The position numbers were made by a program, and so were the translations under genes. The notes under the pieces were generated by a model. The model was given only the letters and a program-made list of their open reading frames with translations, searched no databases and was not told the origin of the DNA. Below are positions 1 through 5,386 of a stretch of DNA of 8,187 bases, in pieces. Positions within the stretch are counted from its first letter, which is position 1. Every line of letters begins with the position of its first letter. Source of the stretch: a bacterium (GTDB lineage: Bacteria > UBA9089 > CG2-30-40-21 > SBAY01); contig JASEHU010000083.1 of NCBI GenBank assembly GCA_030018635.1, positions 1-8,187 of the forward strand. Reading direction: 5' to 3'.

Positions 1-21
1 AGACAATAAATTCTTAATCTT

Positions 22-56
22 ATAATTCATAATTTATAATTCATAATTCATAATTA
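22..56. repeat. Five tandem heptamers upstream of metG
   Basis: Five contiguous 7-base units: ATAATTC, ATAATTT, ATAATTC, ATAATTC, ATAATTA. The repeats create TATAAT hexamers at 21-26 and 35-40, which could act as -10 elements for metG. No -35 hexamer is visible at the right distance from 35-40, and the one for 21-26 would lie outside the window. It is probably a low-complexity tandem repeat like the others in this window; a promoter role is only inferred. Confidence 0.7.
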
Positions 57-74
57 TACAAGAGGTAGGGGAAA

Positions 75-1580
75 ATGAAATTTTACATTACTACTCCATT
101 ATATTATGTGAATGATTTACCGCATATTGGCCATTCATATACAAATGTAGCCGCAGACACATTAGCCAGATATAAACGGCTAACCGGATATGATGTCTTT
201 TTTCTCACCGGCACAGATGAGCATGGGCAGAAAATTGAGAGGGCGGCTAAAGAACAGGGATTGTTACCTCAGGAATTAGCCGATAAAGTCGTTGTCAGGT
301 TCAAAGAACTATGGCAAAGGCTAAATATTTCCTATGATGATTTTATTCGGACAACCGAGTCTCGTCATAAAAAAACCGCCCAATCGTTATTTAAAATAAT
401 CTATGACAAACAGGATATCTATCGAGGTAAATACGAAGGTTGGTATTGCACCCCCTGTGAAACATACATCCCCGAAACCCAATTAATCGAAGGTAAATGC
501 CCTGCCTGTAATCGAGCCCCGGAATGGCTGGCAGAAGAAGGCTATTTCTTTAGATTATCTAATTATCAGGAGCAATTATTAAAATACATTGAAAATAACC
601 CTGGTTTTATCCAACCGGATTTTAGGCGCAATGAGATAGTTAATATCATCAAGGATGGATTAAGGGATTTAAGTATCAGCCGAGCAACATTTGATTGGGG
701 GATTAAGGTTCCTCTAGAAGGCGACTCTGATGTGATTTATGTCTGGTTCGAGGCGTTAATCAATTATCTTACCGGGTGTGGATTTGGAGAAGATACGGCA
801 AGATTCAATGACTACTGGCCAGCTGATGTGCATATTGTTGGTAAAGACATCCTTAAGTTCCATGCGATTATCTGGCCGGCAATGCTTATGTGTGCAGGTA
901 TTACACCACCCAAAAAGGTCTTTGCCCACGGCTGGTGGACCATGAATGGTAAAAAAATGTCTAAGTCGCTGGGGAATGTAGTCAATCCCAGTGAGGTTAT
1001 TGATGAGGTTGGGGTTGATTGTTACCGCTATTTTTTACTGCGGGAAGTCCCCTTTGGTCTGGATGGTGACTACTCTTATGAAGGATTAATTCATCGGATA
1101 AACAGTGATTTAGCCAATGACCTTGGTAACCTTGTTTCAAGAACCCTATCCATGATTCAAAAATATAACGATGGTCTTGTTCCCCAATCTTCATCGGAGG
1201 ATGGTGAACTAAAGGAAATTGCCTTAGCCCTTTTCCCAAAGGTGAACCAATCCTTTGATAATTTAGCTTTTAATCTGGCGTTAGACCATATCTGGAAATT
1301 AGTTCGTCGATGCAATAAATATGTCGATGAAACCGCCCCCTGGACATTAAAGGAAGAGAGGCTCAAATTAAATAATATCCTTTATAATTTAGCTGAGGCA
1401 ATAAGATTTATTACTATCTATATCTCCCCATTTATGCCGGATTCAGCCACAAAAATCTGGCAACAATTAGGCATACAAGAACCTATCTCCTCTTTTGGAA
1501 CTAACGGCTTAATCCAATGGGGATTATTAAAACCAGGCACTAAAATCAATCAAGTAACACCTGTATTTCCAAGAAAGTGA
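75..1580 (+). CDS. metG: Methionyl-tRNA synthetase, short form
   Basis: Charges tRNA-Met and initiator tRNA with methionine using ATP, in the cytoplasm. At 501 residues it shows the class I signatures: HIGH at residues 17-20, the GTDEHG motif near 46-51, and KMSKS at 294-298. A zinc-knuckle insertion has four cysteines at 125, 128, 142 and 145 (CX2C-X13-CX2C). The alpha-helical anticodon-binding domain fills about residues 335-465. The protein ends in the usual FPRK tail and lacks the C-terminal Trbp111-like tRNA-binding domain that extends longer family members to about 650 residues. The ATG at 75 is supported by GAGGT at 62-66, 8 bases upstream, and by the N-terminus starting directly at the beta strand before HIGH. 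It is monocistronic here and converges on the pseudouridine synthase gene. The UGA stop lies inside a small inverted repeat (1574-1609). Confidence 0.97.
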   Translation: MKFYITTPLYYVNDLPHIGHSYTNVAADTLARYKRLTGYDVFFLTGTDEHGQKIERAAKEQGLLPQELADKVVVRFKELWQRLNISYDDFIRTTESRHKKTAQSLFKIIYDKQDIYRGKYEGWYCTPCETYIPETQLIEGKCPACNRAPEWLAEEGYFFRLSNYQEQLLKYIENNPGFIQPDFRRNEIVNIIKDGLRDLSISRATFDWGIKVPLEGDSDVIYVWFEALINYLTGCGFGEDTARFNDYWPADVHIVGKDILKFHAIIWPAMLMCAGITPPKKVFAHGWWTMNGKKMSKSLGNVVNPSEVIDEVGVDCYRYFLLREVPFGLDGDYSYEGLIHRINSDLANDLGNLVSRTLSMIQKYNDGLVPQSSSEDGELKEIALALFPKVNQSFDNLAFNLALDHIWKLVRRCNKYVDETAPWTLKEERLKLNNILYNLAEAIRFITIYISPFMPDSATKIWQQLGIQEPISSFGTNGLIQWGLLKPGTKINQVTPVFPRK

Positions 1581-1609
1581 AAGGTTGTTTGTTTTTAATT
1601 TTTCACTTT
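1574..1609. terminator. Inverted repeat between convergent genes, possible terminator
   Basis: Arms AAAGTGAAA (1574-1582) and TTTCACTTT (1601-1609) are perfect 9-base complements separated by an 18-base T-rich loop. The left arm contains the metG stop codon. The position between two convergent stops suits a two-way terminator. However, the stem is AT-rich and has no clean trailing T-run, so termination is an inference. Confidence 0.4.
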
Positions 1610-1615
1610 TCAAAT

Positions 1616-2533
1616 CTAAAGAGAATTTGAATGACAGTATTCTTTTATAAATTGGACTATGTCGTCTGGAAGAGGGGATGTCCATTCTAAATATTTATTA
1701 AAAATTGGATGTTCAAATCCAAGTAAATGTGCGTGCAGGGCTTGCCTTTTCATTTCCGATTCTCTCTTTTTACCATACCGTTTATCCCCTACTACCTGAT
1801 GTCCAATATAACTTAAATGAACCCGAATTTGATGAGTTCTACCGGTACCTAATTTTACCTCTAAGAGTGAATATCCCGAATTAAACCGTTCCAGGACATT
1901 AAAATAGGTAATTGCCGCTTTAGATAGTCTTCCTTTTGCCTTCATTTCTATGCCACCTTTAAAAGGTCTCCCAACAGGAACATTTATTTCCCCCTTATCC
2001 TGTTTTATAATCCCATGAACTAAGGCAAAATAAACCCTGTTAATTGTATGGGCATTGAATTGTTGGGCTAATCCCCAGTATGCCCGGTCACTCTTAGCCA
2101 CGACCATTACCCCGGAGGTATCCTTGTCTAATCGATGGACTATCCCGGGTCGAAAAGGAGCACCAATCATGGAAAGATTTCCCCTGGTATGCGATAATAA
2201 AGCATTAATTAATGTGCCGGATTTTATCTTATGGGTAGGATGGGTTATCATCCCGGCCGGCTTGTTCACTACAAACAAATCCTCATCCTCATATAAAATC
2301 TCTAAGGGAATATCTTCAGCAGGAATAGTAAAATCTTCAACCGGAGGTAAATCAATCTTTATTCTGTCCTGGAATTTTATCAGCTGATGTGGTTTTACAA
2401 CCGGGTTGGTATTCAAAATTACCTGATTAGATTTGATGAGTAATTGAACCCTAACCCTGGATAACCCTGATTTTTTAGCCAGATAAACATCTAATCTTTG
2501 TCCTTCATCTTCTTTAATAACAATTAATTCCAT
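1616..2533 (-). CDS. rluD: RluA/RluD-family 23S rRNA pseudouridine synthase
   Basis: Isomerises specific uridines in rRNA to pseudouridine; RluD-type members act on 23S rRNA during large-subunit assembly. Of its 305 residues, about 12-60 form an S4 RNA-binding domain. The catalytic domain follows, with VNKPAG at 89-94, the HRLDKDTSG motif at 133-141 (D136 is the predicted catalytic aspartate) and GRTHQIRVHL at 231-240. I chose the ATG at 2533 because GAGGAAAG lies 7 bases upstream and the protein then starts right at the S4 domain. A TTG at 2581 would add 16 low-complexity residues and lies at the edge of the upstream repeat, so it is unlikely. The gene follows the radical SAM gene with a 119-base repeat-bearing gap and no clear promoter of its own, so it may be read from the radical SAM promoter. 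The exact target (RluD versus other RluA-type sites) cannot be read from sequence. Confidence 0.93.
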   Translation of the reverse strand: MELIVIKEDEGQRLDVYLAKKSGLSRVRVQLLIKSNQVILNTNPVVKPHQLIKFQDRIKIDLPPVEDFTIPAEDIPLEILYEDEDLFVVNKPAGMITHPTHKIKSGTLINALLSHTRGNLSMIGAPFRPGIVHRLDKDTSGVMVVAKSDRAYWGLAQQFNAHTINRVYFALVHGIIKQDKGEINVPVGRPFKGGIEMKAKGRLSKAAITYFNVLERFNSGYSLLEVKLGTGRTHQIRVHLSYIGHQVVGDKRYGKKRESEMKRQALHAHLLGFEHPIFNKYLEWTSPLPDDIVQFIKEYCHSNSL

Positions 2534-2580
2534 TGGTGTTCTTTCCTCATTTTGATTCTTCTTCAATTTGAAAGGGGGCA

Positions 2581-2661
2581 AGGGGGTAAGGGTTCAATGG
2601 TTCAAGGATTCAAGGGAGGGAAAAGGATTTTTTCTTTCTTACCTTTGCCTCCTTACCCCCT
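2581..2661. repeat. Inverted repeat with tandem octamers between radical SAM and rluD genes
   Basis: AGGGGGTAAGG (2581-2591) and its exact complement CCTTACCCCCT (2651-2661) flank a 59-base purine-rich interval. The right arm covers the last two sense codons and the TAA stop of the radical SAM gene. Just inside the left arm are three tandem 8-base words: GGTTCAAT (2591-2598), GGTTCAAG (2599-2606) and GATTCAAG (2607-2614). The 11-bp stem would have a long loop, and no T-run follows in the gene direction, so I call it a repeat rather than a terminator. Confidence 0.6.
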
Positions 2662-3681
2662 CGAACCTTTTTTCCAACACTGAATATCCTCTCCAAAACA
2701 ATCGCCGGTTAATGAATAAGCCATGGCGCGACACCCCCAACAATTAGGTATGGAACATTGTCCGCATTTACCTTTAAGATTCTCCTTGTTTTGAAGAGGT
2801 AATACCTCAAGTTGTGAAAGAATTCTTGAGTCCTGGACCAACTCAAAAAGGGACTGATTTTGGAGATTTCCTAAGGTAAGATTGAATCTTCGGCAGGGAT
2901 AGACCTCTCCTCGACTCATCAAACATAAGGTATTAGGACCAACCGCACAAGTCGCCCCTAACAAATGCGGTGTTTTCCCATCCCATTTTATCCAGAATGC
3001 CTTGATAGGCAGAATATCCTCTTCCAGACATTCATACTGGCAAGATTCTAAAACCATATTTACTAACCCCTGCCAATCCCGGGAGTCCAAAAGATATTCC
3101 TTCATCTGACTCCCTTGACCTAAAGGGATAAATCGCTCAATAATGAATCCGTCAAGGTTTAAAGATAAAGAAAAATCAAATAATTTCGGCACCTCATCTA
3201 AATTATACTTAGAAACAGTGAACATAAGGATTACTTCAAAATCATTCTTTAAAAGTTCGATTGCCTCCAATGTTTTTTGGAAACTACCTTTTCCACGGAT
3301 AAAATCATTCTTTTGTGGGCTGGTGGCTTCCAATGACAATTTAATCCTTTTGATTTTACGGAGCTTTTTAAGGGAATCCACTGTCTTTTGAGTAATCAGG
3401 CTTCCATTGGTAGTTATGATTAGTTCCTCGATTTCAGGTTGGTTGTCTAAGTAGGTTAACAGGCTGAAGAACTCCTTTTTCAAAAATGGTTCACCGCCGG
3501 TAATGGTAATGATTGCCTGCTTATTCCAGCGATTAAGGGCATCAAGGATATTGTCACCTACGGCTTTGAGTCCAGCCCAATCCAGCTCATCCTCAGGGGT
3601 AAAATTATCCTGATAGCAATGCCGACAACAAAAATTGCAGGCATCGGTGATATGCCATTGAAGGTAAAATCGATTGTTCAT
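2653..3681 (-). CDS. Radical SAM/SPASM domain protein, unknown substrate
   Basis: A radical S-adenosylmethionine enzyme of 342 residues. The cluster-binding motif CX3CX2C is at C15, C19 and C22, close to the N-terminus, and a GGEP motif is at 62-65. The C-terminal SPASM domain has C245-X12-G-X4-C263, then C306, C309, C314, C317, C328 and C335, enough ligands for auxiliary iron-sulfur clusters. The spacing CX2CX4CX2C followed by RA resembles the NirJ/AhbD heme-modifying branch and several peptide maturases. The substrate cannot be deduced, and I see no short precursor-peptide gene beside it. The ATG at 3681 has no Shine-Dalgarno, but a perfect consensus promoter ends only 14 bases upstream, implying a leaderless or nearly leaderless mRNA. 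A later start would remove residues just ahead of C15. Role candidates are RiPP maturation or heme-type cofactor chemistry; neither is supported by neighbours. Confidence 0.88.
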   Translation of the reverse strand: MNNRFYLQWHITDACNFCCRHCYQDNFTPEDELDWAGLKAVGDNILDALNRWNKQAIITITGGEPFLKKEFFSLLTYLDNQPEIEELIITTNGSLITQKTVDSLKKLRKIKRIKLSLEATSPQKNDFIRGKGSFQKTLEAIELLKNDFEVILMFTVSKYNLDEVPKLFDFSLSLNLDGFIIERFIPLGQGSQMKEYLLDSRDWQGLVNMVLESCQYECLEEDILPIKAFWIKWDGKTPHLLGATCAVGPNTLCLMSRGEVYPCRRFNLTLGNLQNQSLFELVQDSRILSQLEVLPLQNKENLKGKCGQCSIPNCWGCRAMAYSLTGDCFGEDIQCWKKGSRG

Positions 3682-3695
3682 TATGAAGTTATGAA

Positions 3696-3724
3696 ATTAT
3701 ATCCGATAAATTTTAGTTTGTCAA
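3696..3724 (-). promoter_or_regulatory. Perfect sigma-70 consensus promoter for the radical SAM gene
   Basis: Read on the minus strand: TTGACA (3724-3719), a 17-base spacer, then TATAAT (3701-3696); both hexamers match consensus exactly. Transcription should start about 7 bases after the -10, near 3689, leaving a leader of roughly 8 bases before the ATG at 3681. Confidence 0.85.
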
Positions 3725-3921
3725 GTTGAATTTTATCACTGCAGCAATTCTTATTATGGAGAGCGTTTAAAATTTGGGACTTACCTTTCATATGGCTAAA
3801 ATGATAAGGTTTTTCAAGGGGGTTTCTGTAATCCCCTTTATTTAAGCCACCTTTTTGGAGACCGTTGAGGCTTCCAACATCAGTTCTTGTGGTTACCTTT
3901 CCACCGTTTTTTGAGACTACC
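3725..3921. other. Gene-free spacer with weak hairpin and imperfect direct repeat
   Basis: No supportable gene lies in the spacer between cvpA and the radical SAM promoter. It holds a 6-bp hairpin (AAGGGG 3816-3821 with CCCCTT 3833-3838, 11-base loop) and an imperfect direct repeat, CCACCTTTTTGGAGAC at 3847-3862 and CCACCGTTTTTTGAGAC at 3901-3917. On the minus strand one frame stays open from the end of cvpA to a TAA that overlaps the ATG at 3681. It lacks an early start codon or SD, so I treat it as chance or as the remnant of a decayed gene. Neither structure is a convincing terminator for the upstream operon. Confidence 0.5.
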
Positions 3922-4425
3922 TTACGATAGATATATCAATTCATTGACAATAGAGGAAAACTCATCTGGCAGGAAGGCTAATAAAATCTTAACCACCCAG
4001 GATAAGTGTGGAACTATTTGAGAAGAGGCAATTAATTTATTACCCATAATCGGAAATTTAACTAAAATGATGGCGATAATAACAACTATTATCACACCTC
4101 TTATGAAACCAAAGGCTACCCCTCCTACCCTGTCTAACCAGCTTAAGGCTAATTTCTTTAATGTCTTTTGAAGAAAAAGACCAACCAGGTTTATCAAGGT
4201 AGCGACAACTAAAAAGATGATGATAAAGGCAATAATATTTGACCAGGGAGAGGATTTGATAAATCGGATTAAAAGTAAGGCTATTTTAGCGTAAAAGAGG
4301 TTAGCCATGAGGATTCCTCCAACTATTGACAAGATGGAGAAAATCTCTTTAACCATCCCCCTGAACAAACTAATGGTCATACTAATAAGAATAATGATTA
4401 GAAAAAAGATATCTATGGGGTTCAT
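3922..4425 (-). CDS. cvpA: CvpA family inner-membrane protein
   Basis: A 167-residue, strongly hydrophobic protein. Four membrane segments are visible near residues 4-21, 28-48, 61-85 and 104-123. The family signature is present: an acidic residue in the first helix (D5), RG at 22-23, and LDRVGGVAFGFIRG at 97-110 leading into the last helix. CvpA was named for its need in colicin V production; family members are linked to envelope homeostasis and stress tolerance, and the molecular activity is unsettled. The ATG at 4425 has AAGGAAGG 6 bases upstream. The gene is the last of the minus-strand run after mqnE, separated from the acetyltransferase by a 112-base gap almost filled by an inverted repeat. 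No promoter is evident in that gap, so expression probably depends on read-through from upstream. Confidence 0.9.
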   Translation of the reverse strand: MNPIDIFFLIIILISMTISLFRGMVKEIFSILSIVGGILMANLFYAKIALLLIRFIKSSPWSNIIAFIIIFLVVATLINLVGLFLQKTLKKLALSWLDRVGGVAFGFIRGVIIVVIIAIILVKFPIMGNKLIASSQIVPHLSWVVKILLAFLPDEFSSIVNELIYLS

Positions 4426-4443
4426 TTTATGCCTTCCTTATAG

Positions 4444-4539
4444 AATTTTGGATTTTCGATTTTCGATTTTCGATTGAGGATTGAGGATTAAGGATATAAG
4501 ATTCCTCAATCCAAAATCGAAAATCGAAAATCCAAAATT
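4444..4539. repeat. 37-bp quasi-palindrome built of heptamer repeats
   Basis: The arms 4444-4480 and 4503-4539 are complementary at 36 of 37 positions around a 22-base loop. The left side is made of seven contiguous 7-base words (4444-4492): AATTTTG, three GATTTTC, two GATTGAG and GATTAAG. The right arm ends on the stop codon (4540-4538) of the acetyltransferase gene. As RNA in the GNAT-cvpA transcript it would form a long AU-rich hairpin with no following U-run, so it is not a standard terminator. It could stabilise or process the mRNA, or be a mobile or self-amplifying repeat. Confidence 0.9.
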
Positions 4540-5008
4540 ACCTTGCCGTTACATCATAAACAAGTGCCTCTTCATCACAATGGGGAAAATGGATACATTT
4601 AATACATTCTCCCCAGATTTTATGAGGTAGGGTAGATTTATCTACCAATTCAAATCCAAATGTCTTAAAAAACCCGGGGTTATAGGTTAAGACAAATATC
4701 TTATTTATCTCCAGCTCTTTTGCCGAGTTAATCGCCGCCTCAAGTAATTTTGTGCCGACACCTTGTTTAATCATATCATTAGCTACAACTAATGACCTTA
4801 TCTCGGCTAAATCTTTCCAGACAATATGTAAGGCGCAGCTGCCAATTATTTTACCGTCGAGCTCCGCTACCAAAAAGTCCCTCAGTCTTTCATACAACTC
4901 ACTCAAAGACCGGGGTAATAATTTACCTTCCTGTGCAGACACATTAATAAGTTGTTGGATATTGACTACATCTTTAATTTTAGCCTGACGAATGTTCATT
5001 TCGCTCAT
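4538..5008 (-). CDS. GNAT acetyltransferase, short ArgA-like type
   Basis: An acetyl-CoA-dependent N-acetyltransferase of 156 residues, a single GNAT fold. The acetyl-CoA loop is recognisable at about 80-88 (IKQGVGTKL, a variant of the usual R/QxxGxG/A). Preceding strands carry LAEIRSLVV at 67-75, and LTYNPGFFKTFGF at 107-119 forms the typical C-terminal part. The tail has C135, C138 and C144 around a HKIW motif, a hallmark of the short form often annotated as N-acetylglutamate synthase. Related short enzymes, such as the mycobacterial ArgA Rv2747, acetylate glutamate for arginine synthesis; here that substrate is inferred from family likeness only, as no arginine genes are nearby. The ATG at 5008 is preceded by AAGGAGG with 5-base spacing; an internal ATG (residue 4) is worse placed. 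The ribosome-binding site overlaps the stop codon of the gene upstream. Confidence 0.9.
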   Translation of the reverse strand: MSEMNIRQAKIKDVVNIQQLINVSAQEGKLLPRSLSELYERLRDFLVAELDGKIIGSCALHIVWKDLAEIRSLVVANDMIKQGVGTKLLEAAINSAKELEINKIFVLTYNPGFFKTFGFELVDKSTLPHKIWGECIKCIHFPHCDEEALVYDVTAR

Positions 5009-5013
5009 TTTGT

Positions 5014-5021
5014 CCTCCTTA
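5014..5021 (-). promoter_or_regulatory. Shine-Dalgarno overlapping upstream stop codon
   Basis: On the minus strand, TAAGGAGG merges the TAA stop of the FlhB-like gene (5021-5019) with a perfect AAGGAGG ribosome-binding site for the acetyltransferase (ATG at 5008). This indicates a true operon and translational coupling by reinitiation or shared ribosomes. Confidence 0.8.
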
Positions 5022-5303
5022 CTTTAACGAGATAAACTTCTTGTTCAAGTTATAAACAAAAACTAAAATTTCTGCTACAGCCTGATACAAATCAGGTGGA
5101 ATCTCGGTATTCAATTCCAATTTAGTCAACACTTCAGCTAAATTTGGGTCTTCATGAATAGCAACATTATGCTCGTTAGCCACCTGGATAATTCGCTCGG
5201 CTAATTTACCAACCCCTTTGGCTACTATTTTAGGAGATTGAGATTTAGCGCTATCATATTTTAAAGCAACTGCCTTTGTTTTCTGGTTTTGGGTGCTATC
5301 CAT
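5019..5303 (-). CDS. Stand-alone FlhB/YscU C-terminal-like export-switch protein
   Basis: At 94 residues, it aligns by eye with the cytoplasmic C-terminal domain of FlhB/EscU type III export switch proteins: AVALKYD at 11-17, PKIVAKG at 24-30, IHEDPNLAEVL at 49-59, IPPDLYQAVAEILVFVY at 68-84. The membrane half is missing and so is the NPTH self-cleavage motif, which would sit just before AVALKYD; QNQKTK is found instead. Small orphan proteins of this kind (for example YlqH of Bacillus) are known beside unrelated genes, and their function is unclear. The ATG at 5303 has GGAAGGAG with a short 3-base spacing. The gene follows mqnE across a quasi-palindrome and is coupled to the next gene. No flagellar or secretion genes are in the window. 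I am sure of the homology, not of any role in secretion. Confidence 0.87.
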   Translation of the reverse strand: MDSTQNQKTKAVALKYDSAKSQSPKIVAKGVGKLAERIIQVANEHNVAIHEDPNLAEVLTKLELNTEIPPDLYQAVAEILVFVYNLNKKFISLK

Positions 5304-5321
5304 TTTCTCCTTCCTACCCCC

Positions 5322-5386
5322 TTGTATAATTATTAGAATAATAGGTTTTATAAGTCTTATAAGACCTATTATTCTAAATTATACAA
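5322..5386. repeat. 65-base near-perfect palindrome over the mqnE stop codon
   Basis: The arms 5322-5354 (33 bases) and 5356-5386 (31 bases) are complementary except for one T/C difference and a two-base AT insertion, with a single base (5355) at the centre. The right arm encodes the last five residues and TAA stop of mqnE. In the transcript this forms a very stable AU-rich hairpin between mqnE and the FlhB-like gene, ending about 8 bases before that gene's Shine-Dalgarno. No T-run follows, so it is more likely an mRNA stability or processing element than a terminator. No target-site duplication is visible. Confidence 0.92.

Noticed and set aside
2055..2387. A 110-codon plus-strand open frame opposite the pseudouridine synthase
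   Set aside because: Antisense shadow of a well-conserved gene, with no SD or family resemblance.
2534..2581. N-terminal extension of the pseudouridine synthase from TTG at 2581
   Set aside because: The ATG at 2533 has a strong, well-spaced SD and starts the S4 domain directly; the extension is low complexity and touches the repeat arm.
3681..3791. A 36-residue minus-strand reading frame starting at the ATG at 3791
   Set aside because: No SD or nearby promoter, no recognisable motif, and the radical SAM promoter lies inside it. Kept only as a possible remnant.
3816..3838. Intrinsic terminator after cvpA
   Set aside because: The stem is only 6 bp and no T-run follows on the minus strand.
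4444..4539. CRISPR array or factor-independent terminator
   Set aside because: The repeats are 7-base words without spacers, and no T-run follows the stem on either strand.
5322..5386. Miniature transposon (MITE) at the mqnE end
   Set aside because: No target-site duplication is visible and one arm is ancestral coding sequence; tail copying explains it better.
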